DNA of 54,046 bases, from assembly GCA_035294145.1 (NCBI GenBank), contig DATGLL010000136.1:1-54046 (forward strand), in the 5' to 3' direction. Source of the stretch: CADDZO01 sp035294145 (GTDB lineage Bacteria > Chloroflexota > Dormibacteria > Dormibacterales > Dormibacteraceae). The notes under the pieces are model-generated. The model was not told where the DNA came from and made no database searches. It worked only from the letters and a program-made list of their open reading frames with translations. A program made the translations under genes and the position numbers. Shown here piece after piece: positions 1 to 8,803 of the stretch (position 1 is the stretch's first letter; each line of letters opens with the position of its first letter).

Positions 1-2
1 TC

Positions 3-104
3 CAGGACCTCGGGTGGGCCGAGCACTGGAGGGGTGACGGCGGTGGGGCGCGCCACCGGCGCGATGACCACGCCGCGATCAACCTGGCGAGGTATCGGCC
101 CGGG
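3..104 (+). pseudogene. tnpB: C-terminal remnant of TnpB (IS605/IS1341 type)
   Basis: Read in frame from base 3, this stretch ends in HRRDDHAAINLARYRPG. That matches the conserved TnpB C-terminus (DRD-x-NAA-x-NLAR), which holds the third RuvC aspartate. The window begins inside the gene, so whether the upstream part is intact cannot be seen. It leads straight into the structured right end that follows, as expected for an IS605-type element whose guide-RNA scaffold overlaps the 3' end of tnpB. Confidence 0.55.
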
Positions 105-107
105 GCA

Positions 108-131
108 CCCCACCAAGCTGGCTTGGTGGGG
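108..131. repeat. GC-rich palindromic hairpin, copy 1
   Basis: CCCCACCAAGC and GCTTGGTGGGG are perfect 11-bp arms around a TG centre. The same hairpin recurs at 190-211, 49042-49065 and 49345-49368 with paired base changes in the arms. It sits between the tnpB remnant and the element right end. Confidence 0.8.
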
Positions 132-137
132 GCCCCG

Positions 138-319
138 CCCGACGGCTCAGTTGGCGCCTCCGGGAGGCGCAGAGCCGCGGTCAGGGGGCCCCACGAGGCC
201 GGCCTCGTGGGACCCCGGTGAGACCCGGGCTTCCCGGGCACGTGGAGGAAGCGCGAAGCCCGCGAGGGCAACCCCGTGAGGGGTGCCGCATGAGACGATC
301 GCTTACTCAGCGGCAACGG
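138..319 (+). ncRNA. IS605-type right end with omega-RNA-like scaffold, copy 1
   Basis: This segment is almost identical to 49337-49479 from about base 186 and more distantly similar to 38853-38946. Near its 3' end are two consecutive small hairpins with GNRA-type loops: GCCC-GCGA-GGGC and ACCCC-GTGA-GGGGT. It then ends in TCAGCGGCAACGG, after which the three copies diverge completely. In TnpB systems the right end encodes the omega-RNA scaffold and the flanking host DNA acts as guide, so the guide here would begin at base 320. The RNA assignment is an inference from structure and position. Confidence 0.45.
190..211. repeat. GC-rich palindromic hairpin, copy 2
   Basis: CCCACGAGGCC and GGCCTCGTGGG abut as a perfect 22-bp palindrome. 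It is the same repeat family as the hairpin at 108-131, with G replacing C at an arm position and C replacing its partner G. Confidence 0.8.
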
Positions 320-674
320 TCTTGCCGCGGAGACGATGCCCAAAGCGAGTCGCCGATGGTTGCACCGTCCAATGCAGCTGGCCGCGTCGCTCGAAGTCCA
401 GCCGGGGCGCGGTAGAGGCGATCCCGGAAGTGCTGGCTGATGCCCTCAGCGCCGTTGCCGGTCGGCATCCATCGCAGGAGCACGCTCAGGTCCTGGCAGT
501 GGCCTGGAGCAGATCGGCAAGGTGGTCGCTTGCTCGCCGTCGCGGCTCTCGCCGAGCCAGCAGAACGGCGTAGGAGCTGGCCACATCGGCGGCGGTGCAC
601 TGCCAAACTGGGCCCACGTCCTCAAGTCGGATGAGGTGGAGGGCGTTCACACCGCCCTCCAGCCCAGCTCCCAA
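320..674 (-). pseudogene. probable IS481-like transposase fragment
   Basis: On the minus strand, 674-486 encodes LEDVGPVWQCTAADVASSYAV. This resembles the start of the DDE core of IS481-type transposases, which commonly read VGKVWQ-x-TA-x-DAASSYA. A second frame near 390-320 gives RFGHRLRGKT, like the usual C-terminal GYRLRGRTP. The two parts lie in different frames with stops between, so the gene is broken. It abuts the right end at 319, consistent with insertion of the tnpB element into or beside an older IS. The match is short and from memory. Confidence 0.4.
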
Positions 675-1352
675 GCTGGGTAGAGGCGCCCCCGTCCTCC
701 CCCGCCAGCCCGGAGGGCGCCCTCGCCACCCTCACCCCGAATACCCCGAGATCCTCTTCGCCCCACAGCCCCGTCTCGGCCAGCATCCCAACCTCAGCCA
801 GGTCCCGGCCGGGTCGCCCCATCCTCGATCGCACCACCCGTGTCGAGCCGGGGCCGAGTGCGGTACCTCTCCCTCCCCAGGACCTCCGGCACCTCCCAAT
901 CGGTCGGCTTCCGCTGGCCCCCAACCCCCGCGTCCTCAAGGCCCTGCCTCCCTCGCTCCCCCCGCCTGCCCCGGGTGGTTCGGGCCGACGCTCAGGCCCA
1001 GCGCCACCCCCACGCGACTCGCATCCCCATGCGCGCCTGGCTGGGCGTGATCTGGGCCTGCTGGCACGCCGGCCCCACGATCCGGCCTGTCACCGCGCCG
1101 CTGCTACCTCCGCCGCAGCGTCGGGGTTGACCTGGGTGGCTCACGAGCGTGGCCGGTCACAAGCAGGTGCGCCTGCTTCAGATCGGCTCGAGGTGGCAGA
1201 GGCGCCGCCCACAGAGACGGGGACCCAGCCGGCGTAGGGTCTTGTAGCCGTCCCAGCTCCTCGGGGAGACCGGGGGCCAGGAGCGTGTCGGGGATGACCT
1301 GGCTCTGGGGCTGGCCACATTCGCTGGCCAGCTCCCAGAGGCGGGCGGTCGC
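675..1352. other. no gene recognised
   Basis: This is proline/arginine-coding GC-rich sequence with open frames on both strands that have no recognisable motifs. It separates the IS debris from the 3' end of the indolepyruvate oxidoreductase gene. No convincing terminator or promoter was seen. Confidence 0.6.
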
Positions 1353-4300
1353 TCAGGCCGTGCTCGCCGGCTCGGGCGCGGCCCCAACTCCGGCCCGGAA
1401 GCGCTCCAGGCGCTCCGCCGCCAGGCGCCGGGCGGCCTCGGCGTTGGCCAGCTTGATGCCCTCGTAACCGCGGATGCGATCGGGGATGGAGGCGACCTCC
1501 ACCGCCAAGCCGTGGTTGGCCACCGTCAGCCCCGACCGCAGCTCGGTCAGCAGCTCCCGGTACCAGCCGATCAGCTCCCGCTCCAGGCGGCGCACCCGGG
1601 TCCGGCCGAAGGGGTCCCAGCGGGTCCCTCGCAGCCCCCGCATCCTGACCAGGGCCCGCAGCGCCGGCCGGAACCAGGGACCCAGCTCGAGCTTGTGCTT
1701 CAGGCCCCACTCGCGGAGTAGCGGCGGGTGCAGGTTGAAGCTCACCTTCGGGTCGACGAAGGTCTCCCGAAGCCGCTCCTGCCATTCGTCCCGCAGCAGG
1801 AGCCGGGCGACCTCGTACTCGTCCTTGTAGGCGAGGAGCTTGTACAGGTAGCGCGCCACGGCCTGGGTCAGCTCCTCGTGGCCGGGCACCACCATCCGCT
1901 CCCGCTCCCAGGTCGCCACCACCTCGTCCACGTAGCCGGCGGCGTAGGCGAGGTCCTGGTACTGGATCAGCTCGCCGACGCGCAGCGCCAGCAGGCGCCG
2001 GGTCTCCTCCGACATCCCGGCACAGCGGTCGAGCAGCTCCCGGTAGCGGGGGCCGGCACCGCCGAGCCGGGCCAGCTGCCGTCGCTCCACCTCCTCCAGG
2101 GTCGAGGCGGGACGCCCGATCAACCGTCGGACGCGCTCGGGGTCGTGCCGGTAGAGGCGGCCGTAGCGGAAGGCCTGGAGGTTGGCCTCGACCGCCACCC
2201 CGTTGAGCCGGATGGCGGCCTCGACCGAGCCCGCCGACACCGGCAGCAGGCCCGCCTGGTAGGCGACGCCGACCAGGAGGACGTTGGCCATGGCCTGGTC
2301 GCCGAAGAGCGCCTCGGCCACCTCGCCCGCCTCGACGTACACGTTCTCCTCGGCGCGGCTGTGCTGGTCGGCGGCCCGTCGCAGCACGCTCGCCCCCGGC
2401 ATGAGGAAGTCGACGTGGCGGATCGCCTCCGCGGTGGGCGCGAGCGTGGTGTTGGCCACCACCACCGTGCACGCCGGCGACATGCGGTCCGCGTTGGCCT
2501 GAGCGACCACCCCCAGCAGGTCCAGCCCCAGCACTAGGTCGGCCTTGCCGAGGCCCACCTTGTTGGCGAGGTGGGGGTTCTCTCGGCCCTCGTACACGAG
2601 CAGCGAGGAGAGCACCGCGCCGCCCTTCTGGGCAAGGCCGGTCTGGTCGAGGAGGTGGACCTGCTTGCCCTCGATCAAGGCCGCGTAGGCCAGCACCTGG
2701 TTGGTGGTCACCACCCCGGTGCCGCCGATGCCGGGCAGGTAGACCCGGTAGCCGTGGCGGGCGCCGACCCGGCGGGCTGGCTCCGGCACCTCGTCGGCGG
2801 CAAGGGCCGGCACCTGGCGCCGCGCCAGGCCCTTCGAGGCGGTCACGGTGAGGAACGAGGGGCAATCGCCCTGGAGGCAGGAGTAGTCCTGGTTGCAGGA
2901 GGGCTGGTGAATCTGGGTCTTGCGGCCGAGCTCGGTCTCCACCGGTTGCACCGACATGCAGTTGGAGACGTCGCCGCAGTCGCCGCAGCCCTCGCAGACG
3001 TCCTCGTTGATGAAGAGGTAGCGCGTGGGGGCGGGCAGCTTGCCCCGCTTGCGGGCTCGACGCTTCTCGGCCGCACACTCCTGGTCGAAGATCAGCACCG
3101 TCACCCCCGGCACCCGGCGCAGCTCGCGCACCGCCTCCTCGTACCGGGAGCGGTCGACCACCCGGGCGTTGTCCGCCAGCCGAGCCCGGGCATAGGTCGA
3201 GGGGGCCTCGCTGACCACGATGGTCCTGGCCACCCCCTCCGACCTCAGAGCGTGCGTCAGGGTGGCGACGTCCGACTCCCCCTCCGGGTGCTGCCCGCCG
3301 GTCATGGAGACGTGGCGGTTGTAGAGCAGCTTGAAGGTGATGTTGACGCCCGCCGCGACGCAGGCCCGGAGCGACTGCGAGGCGGAGTGGAAGAAGGTAC
3401 CGTCGCCCACGTTCTGCACGAGGTGGTCGAGGTCGGCGAAGGGGGCGGCGCCGATCCAGGGCGCGCCCTCCGCCCCCATCGGGGTGGTGAAGGCCAGCCC
3501 GCGCTCCTCCTGGGTCATGAGCGTCCCCATGCCATGGCAGCCGATGCCGCCGCCGATCACCTCGCCCTCGACCGCGACCGTGGAGCGGTTGTGGGGGCAG
3601 CCGGAGCAGTAGTTGGGCAGCCGGCGGGCGAAGGCCGTGTACCGCCGCCCCCGGATCTCCTCGATCTCCCGCAGGCGCCGGGGCACCGACTCCGGCACCC
3701 GGCCGAGCCGGAGCAGCCGCGGCCCCACCCGCTCGGCGATCAGATCCTGGTCGAGCTCGCCGTGCCAGGGGAAGAGTGGTCGGCCCTGCTCGTCGGCCTT
3801 CCCGACGATCACCGGCCGGTGGGGGCCAGGGTAGAGGATGGCCCGGAGCTGGCCCTCGATCAGGTCACGCTTCTCCTCCACGACCACGATCTCCTCCAGC
3901 CCCTCCGCGAACTCGCGCACGATCTGGGGCTCGATCGGGTAGAGGAGGCGGAGCTGGAGCACCCGGACCCCGAGCGCGGCCAGCTCGGCCTCGCCCAGCC
4001 CCAGGTCGACCAGCGCCTGACGGAGGTCGGTGGCGGTCTTGCCGGCCGCGACCAGGCCCACCCGATCGCGCGGGCCCCGCCACACGATCTCGTCCAACCG
4101 GTTGGCGCGGGCGTAGGCATGGACGGCCGGGAGGCGCTGCTCGAAGAGGTGCTGCTCGAGCTCGATCGAGATGGGGGCCAGGAGGGAGAAGGCCCGGGGC
4201 TTCTCGAAGTCGCCCAGGTCGGGCAGCACGATCACGGGCCGGTCCGGCCCCACCTCCACGCTGGCCCCGCCGTCGCAGAGGTTGGTGACGCACTTGAGCG

Positions 4301-4895
4301 CGGTCCACAGGCCGACCAATCGGGAGAGGGCGATGCCGTGCAGACCCAGGGTCAAGAGCTCGGCCACCGTGGCCGGGTAGAGGACGGGCATGGCGCAGGC
4401 CACGAAGTCCCACTCGCTGGCGTTGGGCAGGGTCGAGCTCTTGGCGTTGGGGTCGTCGCCGGCCAGGGCCAGCAGCCCCGAGTTGGGAGGGCCGCCGCCG
4501 ACGTTGGCGTGCCGGAGGACGTCGAGGGTGCGGTCGACCCCCGGCGACTTGCCGTACCAGATCCCGGTGACCCCGTCGAATCGGGAGTGACCGAACAGCT
4601 CGATCATCTGGGTGCCCCAGACGCTGGCCGCCGCCAGCTCCTCGTTGAGCCCGGGCACGTGGTGGATGTCGAGCGGCTCCAGGAAGCGCCGGGCCCGACC
4701 CAGCTCCAGGTCGTAGCCGCCCAGCGGTGACCCCGGGTAGCCGGAGATGAGGGTGCCGGTCCTGAGCCCCGCTGCCCGGTCGCGGCGGGCCTGCTCGATG
4801 GGGAGCCGGACCAGGGCCTGGACGCCGGTCATGAAGACCGTCCCCCCCTCGAGGGCGTAGCGGTCCTCGAGCCGTACCTCCCGCCCTTGGGCCAT
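1353..4895 (-). CDS. indolepyruvate ferredoxin oxidoreductase, fused alpha/beta subunits
   Basis: This 1180-residue protein combines IorA and IorB, the usual size of the fused bacterial form. It oxidatively decarboxylates aryl pyruvates (indolepyruvate, phenylpyruvate) to acyl-CoA with ferredoxin reduction. The N-terminal thiamin-diphosphate domain carries GYPGSPLGGYDLEL. The second carries NYCSGCPHNRST, GGGIGCHGMGTLM and VGDGTFFHSASQSL. A cysteine cluster (CEGCGDCGDVSNC, then CNQDYSC) follows, then the gamma-type domain (GIGGTGVVTTNQVLA, QTGLAQKGGAVLSS) and a long C-terminal region typical of the fused family. ATG at 4895 was chosen because the open frame upstream is only antisense-like sequence over the phosphoesterase gene; the ribosome site is weak. 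It follows the metallophosphoesterase by 94 bases and may be the distal gene of the minus-strand run. The exact 2-oxoacid is inferred from family. Confidence 0.9.
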   Translation of the reverse strand: MAQGREVRLEDRYALEGGTVFMTGVQALVRLPIEQARRDRAAGLRTGTLISGYPGSPLGGYDLELGRARRFLEPLDIHHVPGLNEELAAASVWGTQMIELFGHSRFDGVTGIWYGKSPGVDRTLDVLRHANVGGGPPNSGLLALAGDDPNAKSSTLPNASEWDFVACAMPVLYPATVAELLTLGLHGIALSRLVGLWTALKCVTNLCDGGASVEVGPDRPVIVLPDLGDFEKPRAFSLLAPISIELEQHLFEQRLPAVHAYARANRLDEIVWRGPRDRVGLVAAGKTATDLRQALVDLGLGEAELAALGVRVLQLRLLYPIEPQIVREFAEGLEEIVVVEEKRDLIEGQLRAILYPGPHRPVIVGKADEQGRPLFPWHGELDQDLIAERVGPRLLRLGRVPESVPRRLREIEEIRGRRYTAFARRLPNYCSGCPHNRSTVAVEGEVIGGGIGCHGMGTLMTQEERGLAFTTPMGAEGAPWIGAAPFADLDHLVQNVGDGTFFHSASQSLRACVAAGVNITFKLLYNRHVSMTGGQHPEGESDVATLTHALRSEGVARTIVVSEAPSTYARARLADNARVVDRSRYEEAVRELRRVPGVTVLIFDQECAAEKRRARKRGKLPAPTRYLFINEDVCEGCGDCGDVSNCMSVQPVETELGRKTQIHQPSCNQDYSCLQGDCPSFLTVTASKGLARRQVPALAADEVPEPARRVGARHGYRVYLPGIGGTGVVTTNQVLAYAALIEGKQVHLLDQTGLAQKGGAVLSSLLVYEGRENPHLANKVGLGKADLVLGLDLLGVVAQANADRMSPACTVVVANTTLAPTAEAIRHVDFLMPGASVLRRAADQHSRAEENVYVEAGEVAEALFGDQAMANVLLVGVAYQAGLLPVSAGSVEAAIRLNGVAVEANLQAFRYGRLYRHDPERVRRLIGRPASTLEEVERRQLARLGGAGPRYRELLDRCAGMSEETRRLLALRVGELIQYQDLAYAAGYVDEVVATWERERMVVPGHEELTQAVARYLYKLLAYKDEYEVARLLLRDEWQERLRETFVDPKVSFNLHPPLLREWGLKHKLELGPWFRPALRALVRMRGLRGTRWDPFGRTRVRRLERELIGWYRELLTELRSGLTVANHGLAVEVASIPDRIRGYEGIKLANAEAARRLAAERLERFRAGVGAAPEPASTA

Positions 4896-4989
4896 GGCCA
4901 CCGCAGCCGATTGTACGGGCTCCAGCGGAGGCCTCAAGGAGGTCGCCGGCCGCCCTGGGAGGGGCAGGACCGCCGGCCGCCCGGCGTCC

Positions 4990-5703
4990 TCAGCCCTGGT
5001 CCAGCCGGGGGAAGCCGCCGGCAGCGGTCCGGGCCTGCATCGCCAGCCAGCTCGCGCTCGGGTAGCCGGAGGACTCCAGGTCACGCAGGTGGCGCTCCAC
5101 GTCGTAGGCCACCCGCCGCACCTCGGGCTCGCCATCGGTGACCAGGAGGTAGGAGGGGCGGGGATCGCCGTCGTAGGGGAGGCCGACGCTGCCCGAGTTG
5201 GCGACCGTGAACCGGCCCAGCCGGCGCACGTAGGGACGGTGGATGTGCCCGTAGACCGCCAGCGCCGCCCCCAGCGACCCGTAGTGGCGCTCCAGCTCCT
5301 CATCGGGGACCTCGGGCATCACCCCCCTCCAGGTGTCGCCTGGCACCGCGTGCACGAGCGCGACCTCGTCCTCACGGCGCCACTCCAGCGGCAGCCGCCG
5401 CAGCCAGCCGATCCGCTCCTCGCCCAGTAGCTCCGCCGTCCGCTCGACCAGCCGGGCGAAGACCCGGGCCGCGTTCTCGGGCAGCTCCGTCGGCATCCAC
5501 CAGAGCGCCTGGTCGGTGTTGCCCACCACCCCAGGCCAGCCCAGCTCGCGGATGCGGTCCACGCACTCCGCCGGGCGGGGGCCGTTGAGGGCTAGGTCCC
5601 CACCGTGGACGACCAGGTCCGGCGCCGTCCGGGCCAGGTCGGCGATCACCGCCTCCAGGGCGGCGAGGTTGCCGTGGACGTCCGAGACGATCGCGATCCG
5701 CAT
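4990..5703 (-). CDS. calcineurin-like metallophosphoesterase (YfcE-type)
   Basis: The 237-residue product shows the metal-binding motifs in order: SDVHGN near the N-terminus, GGDLALNGP, GNTD (the GNHD motif), VHAVPG and GHIHRPY (the GHxH motif). It ends with NSGSVGLPYDGDPRPSYLL, typical of small bacterial dinuclear-metal phosphodiesterases. It would hydrolyse a phosphomonoester or phosphodiester in the cytoplasm; the substrate is unknown. ATG at 5703 directly follows an AAGGAG stretch, which is too close for an ideal ribosome site, but the start aligns with the family N-terminus MRIAIVSD. It lies between the cupin gene (146 bases upstream) and the indolepyruvate oxidoreductase on the same strand, and could be cotranscribed with either. 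Confidence 0.85.
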   Translation of the reverse strand: MRIAIVSDVHGNLAALEAVIADLARTAPDLVVHGGDLALNGPRPAECVDRIRELGWPGVVGNTDQALWWMPTELPENAARVFARLVERTAELLGEERIGWLRRLPLEWRREDEVALVHAVPGDTWRGVMPEVPDEELERHYGSLGAALAVYGHIHRPYVRRLGRFTVANSGSVGLPYDGDPRPSYLLVTDGEPEVRRVAYDVERHLRDLESSGYPSASWLAMQARTAAGGFPRLDQG

Positions 5704-5849
5704 CTCCTTCCCCTGCCATCCTAGCCCGGCCTTCCACGCCCGTCGCGCCGAGCTCGCCCTGGCCACCCCGCTCAAGGCGGCCGGCCCCCCCACGGGCATC
5801 TCGTCGTCGGACGGGAGCCCGAGTGGGGCCGCGTCCGCGCGGGCACCGA

Positions 5850-6656
5850 TCAGGCCGGGCCGACCGGCCGCTCGGCCTCGACACCGTACGGGCGAGACCC
5901 CGGCCGCGCCACCTCCGGTGGACCGGGCGGGCAGGGGGCGGCATAGGTCGTCAGGCGCCCGCACATCCCGTAGGCCCGGCGCCCCGGGCTCCGCAGCAGC
6001 ACCCCGCCCAAGTGGTCCGTGCGCCCGGCCTGGATCGCCTCCAGGTACCGCCCGGTCAGCGCCGCCACCGCTGGCGCCTGACCGCGCCAGCGCCGGCGCC
6101 ACTCGGGCACCCGGTCCGCGACCAGCCGAACGGCCGCGGCCAGGAAGTCGCCGAGCGCACCCGGCCCCTCCGCCGCCACCCGCGCGCGCAGGGCCAGGTA
6201 GCCCTCGACGGAGAGATCCCGGCGCCGGCGGGCCGCGGCCTCGAGCGTCTCCTCGTCGCCGGCCGGGAGGCCGGCCGCGGCCGCGTAGCGCTCGGGGTCG
6301 GCGAGCACGTCCGGAGGGAAGGTGAAGACGGCATCCCCGGCCTCTGGCAGTCCCGCGTTCTGCATCACGACCAGGATCCGGAGGGCGTCGTCGTTGATCA
6401 GGCGGTGGACGGTGCCAGGGGTGAACCAGAGGCAGTCGCCACCCCGAAGCGGCACCTCCCGATGGCCCTCGGCCCCCAGCGTCTCCAGGCGGCCCCTGCC
6501 GTCCAGGACGAAGTAGGCCTCGCTGCAGGCCAGGTGGACGTGGGCCGAGCCGCCCCGCCGGCCGTCGGGGCCCGGCCAGTCGTAGACCTCCAGCAGCGTG
6601 AGCGCGGTCGCACCGGGGAAGGCCAGCCTCGCCCCCGCCGCCCGAGCGGCCGTCAC
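5850..6656 (-). CDS. cupin-domain protein
   Basis: The 268-residue protein has an N-terminal cupin barrel at about residues 20-105. Likely metal ligands H39, H41 and E46 sit in HVHLACSEAYFVLDG and H84 in TPGTVHRL. The C-terminal half is helical, rich in arginine and alanine, and unrecognised. Single cupins of this type in sugar loci are often isomerases or metal-dependent lyases, but no specific reaction can be assigned. Its start overlaps the stop of the DUF6807 gene by four bases (ATGA), showing translational coupling. It is the third gene of the operon divergent from the LacI regulator, so a sugar-catabolic role is inferred from context only. Confidence 0.8.
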   Translation of the reverse strand: MTAARAAGARLAFPGATALTLLEVYDWPGPDGRRGGSAHVHLACSEAYFVLDGRGRLETLGAEGHREVPLRGGDCLWFTPGTVHRLINDDALRILVVMQNAGLPEAGDAVFTFPPDVLADPERYAAAAGLPAGDEETLEAAARRRRDLSVEGYLALRARVAAEGPGALGDFLAAAVRLVADRVPEWRRRWRGQAPAVAALTGRYLEAIQAGRTDHLGGVLLRSPGRRAYGMCGRLTTYAAPCPPGPPEVARPGSRPYGVEAERPVGPA

Positions 6657-7573
6657 CGCCGCACCCCCAGCGGGTCACGGGCCTCGACCAGGTCCGCCAG
6701 GGCGCGACAGCCGACCACCCCCGCCTCCCCGTCCACGATCGCCACCTGGTAGCGCAGGCTCAGCGCCTCACCGTCGGCCAGCCGGTGCTCCCGGCTGAAG
6801 AAGGGAGCGGGGCAGAGACAGGCGTAGGGCTGGCTGCGCACGAACCAGCGGGTCGGGTGACCGAGGTTGGTCGGATGGTCGCGGAAGACCAACGTCGAGG
6901 ACCGGCCATGGCCGTCGTGGCGTCCCACGAAGCCCATCCAAGGACCTCGCCACCCCATGTACTCGTCGCCTCCCTCGCCGTTGGGGGTCACCACTCGGCC
7001 CCCGGAGAACGACCTCGGCCCCCGCCAGAAGAGCCCTCCGTAGCCGGCGTCACGGCGGCCCTCGGTGGTCGGGCTGCCGATGGTGACGGCGGCCCCGCTC
7101 ACGTTGCGCATGGTGGTCTCGAAGGCGAGCAGCCAGGCGCCGCGCTCGGGGACGACGAGGGCCGCGATCCGGCGCCGCTCCCAGAACCAGGCCTCCCCTG
7201 GCTCGGTGACCCACGTCAGCTCCTCCTCCAGGTAGGCCGTGGCGCCGGCCTTGAGGAGGACGAAGCGGTCGTGGCGCATCCGCCCGTTGTTGGGCAGCTG
7301 GCGGTAGCCCTGTCCTCGGAGGTAGGTCGGGCCTCCCCAGAAGTTGGCGGCGCCGACGTTGGGAAGCGACCAGGCGATGCCCTTGTGCCAGACGTGATCG
7401 TGAGGGCGGTACAGGCTCACCAGATCGCCGTCCAAGGTCCACACCGGGTGAAGGTAGGGACGGGGGGACTCCAGCTGGGGGTCGGCGGGGAGGTACACGT
7501 AGCGGAAGAGCTCCCGGTCCCCCCAGAGCACGCGAACCGCCCCCGCCTCGGAGCTGTCCAGCCGCATCACCAC
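6653..7573 (-). CDS. DUF6807 (so-called PmoA family) protein
   Basis: The 306-residue product matches the DUF6807 family, with the hallmark stretch YLHPVWTLDGDLVSLYRPHDHVWHKGI followed by WSLPNVGAANFWGGPTYLRG. Databases often label this family methane oxygenase PmoA, but it is unrelated to particulate methane monooxygenase. No signal peptide or membrane segment is visible. Members usually sit beside Gfo/Idh/MocA oxidoreductases and LacI regulators in sugar-utilisation loci, exactly as here. Its 5' end overlaps the oxidoreductase by seven bases and its 3' end overlaps the cupin by four. The biochemical function is unknown. A fold related to aldose-1-epimerase-like beta-sandwich proteins is plausible but not shown by the sequence. 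Confidence 0.85.
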   Translation of the reverse strand: MVMRLDSSEAGAVRVLWGDRELFRYVYLPADPQLESPRPYLHPVWTLDGDLVSLYRPHDHVWHKGIAWSLPNVGAANFWGGPTYLRGQGYRQLPNNGRMRHDRFVLLKAGATAYLEEELTWVTEPGEAWFWERRRIAALVVPERGAWLLAFETTMRNVSGAAVTIGSPTTEGRRDAGYGGLFWRGPRSFSGGRVVTPNGEGGDEYMGWRGPWMGFVGRHDGHGRSSTLVFRDHPTNLGHPTRWFVRSQPYACLCPAPFFSREHRLADGEALSLRYQVAIVDGEAGVVGCRALADLVEARDPLGVRR

Positions 7574-8640
7574 CGGGCGCCGCCTCCGTCCATGCGGTCG
7601 TAGAAAGGGGAGCCCTCCAGATCGGCGGGGGTCACCGGCCCGCCACCGAGCCCGGAGGCGTAGATGCCGGCCACCAGGGCCATGGTGCGGCGGCTCTCCG
7701 CCGGCGTCACCGGGGGTGGCGCCCCTTCCTCGAGGCTGCGCAGCACCTCGGCGAACTGCGAGCGGTGGCCGCTGGGGATCCCCCGCTCACCCGCCTCCCA
7801 GGCATCGAGCACCTCCTCGGCCCCAGGGGCGGGGGTCAACCGCCAGTCGGCGTCGCCGTAGCCGTAGAGGTGCCTCAGCTCCACGGTGGCGCGCTCGAAG
7901 TCGAACCGGAGGTAGCTCTCCTCGCGGGGGGAGAGGACGCTGTTGACCACGCTGGCGACGGCGCCGTTGGCGAGGATCACGTGGGCCAGGGACAGGTCCT
8001 CGGTCTGGGTCCGGCGTGCCTGTCGTCGGACCACGGCCGACACCTCCGCCCAGTCACCCAGCACCGACAGCAGCAGGTCCATCTGGTGGATGCCGTGGCC
8101 CATGGTCGGCCCACCGCCCTCGGACTCCCAGCGGCCCCGCCAGGCCACGTCGAAGTAGGCCTGGTCCCGGAACCAGGTGGTGTGGCAGATCGCCAGCAGC
8201 GGCCGGCCCAGCACCCCCGAGGAGGCCAGCGCCCGGAGCCGCCGCGCGCCGGAGCCGAAGCGGTGCTGGAAGACGGTGGCGAGCCAGGGGCCGGCGCTCC
8301 CCATGGCGGCCAGCTCGTCGAGCTGGCGAAGGCTCAACGTCGGCGGCTTCTCCACCAGGACCGAGACCCCGGCCTCGAGGCAGCGCCGGGCCTGCTCGAA
8401 GTGGAGGGCGGGCGGGGTGCAGAGGTGGACCAGGCCCGGCTCCGCCTCGGCCAGCAGCTCGTCCAGGTCGGAGTAGCGACCGGGGATTCCGTGCTCATCG
8501 CAAAAGGCGGCCAATCGGTCCGGGTCGACGTCCATCGCCGCCACCAGCTGCGCTCGGCCCCCCAGCCGGCATAGCCCCTCCGCGTGCAGACGGGCGACGT
8601 TCCCGGCCCCGACGATCGCGACCCGGACCGGCCTCACCAC
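7567..8640 (-). CDS. Gfo/Idh/MocA-family NAD(P)-dependent oxidoreductase
   Basis: The 357-residue protein has an N-terminal Rossmann fold (VAIVGAGNVARLHAEG at residues 7-22), the family EKP motif with K98, and the catalytic-region motif GHGIHQMDLL with H185. These enzymes oxidise or reduce a hydroxyl/keto group on sugars or cyclitols. It is the first gene of the minus-strand sugar operon, translated divergently from the LacI regulator. A TATAGT -10-like hexamer lies 25-30 bases upstream. The substrate cannot be told from the sequence. The DUF6807 partner, which overlaps it, suggests the two act on the same sugar intermediate. Confidence 0.9.
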   Translation of the reverse strand: MVRPVRVAIVGAGNVARLHAEGLCRLGGRAQLVAAMDVDPDRLAAFCDEHGIPGRYSDLDELLAEAEPGLVHLCTPPALHFEQARRCLEAGVSVLVEKPPTLSLRQLDELAAMGSAGPWLATVFQHRFGSGARRLRALASSGVLGRPLLAICHTTWFRDQAYFDVAWRGRWESEGGGPTMGHGIHQMDLLLSVLGDWAEVSAVVRRQARRTQTEDLSLAHVILANGAVASVVNSVLSPREESYLRFDFERATVELRHLYGYGDADWRLTPAPGAEEVLDAWEAGERGIPSGHRSQFAEVLRSLEEGAPPPVTPAESRRTMALVAGIYASGLGGGPVTPADLEGSPFYDRMDGGGARW

Positions 8641-8664
8641 GGCCGCGCCTCCGCCATCACGCCC

Positions 8665-8670
8665 ACTATA
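8665..8670 (-). promoter_or_regulatory. -10 element of the Gfo operon promoter
   Basis: Read on the minus strand this is TATAGT, placed 25 bases before the ATG at 8640. No consensus -35 box lies at the right distance; the corresponding position reads TCGAAA, part of a possible regulator site at 8681-8694. Confidence 0.45.
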
Positions 8671-8789
8671 GCCCTCTTTACGAGAGATTTCGAGCGGTCA
8701 CCGCCTAGCAGGCCCAGAATCGAAGGGGATCCGAGCAGGCTCTGGGCGAGATCCGGCGCTGCCAACGGAAATGCCGTACGATAAAGCCA

Positions 8790-8803
8790 TCGAATGATTT
8801 CGA
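8790..8803. promoter_or_regulatory. candidate LacI-family operator overlapping the lacI start
   Basis: TCGAA-TGAT-TTCGA is an inverted repeat covering the ATG at 8794. The TCGAAA half also occurs at 8687-8692 (minus strand) upstream of the Gfo operon and in the perfect palindrome at 12789-12801. This spacing fits autoregulation, or means that the true start codon lies further downstream. Assignment to the neighbouring LacI protein is inferred. Confidence 0.35.

Noticed and set aside
622..939. Minus-strand frame of 105 codons in the left spacer
   Set aside because: Composition and lack of motifs indicate chance reading through GC-rich DNA.
1141..3078. Long minus-strand frame of 645 codons over the 3' half of the indolepyruvate oxidoreductase gene
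   Set aside because: Its product is arginine/glycine/proline-rich without motifs and is a shadow of the real frame, which has complete family motifs.
2571..4730. Plus-strand frame of 719 codons antisense to the indolepyruvate oxidoreductase
   Set aside because: Histidine/glycine-rich antisense shadow typical of high-GC genes; no start context or motif.
6653..7573. Name methane oxygenase PmoA for the DUF6807 protein
   Set aside because: It has no membrane segments or copper-site features of particulate methane monooxygenase; the label is a database carry-over.
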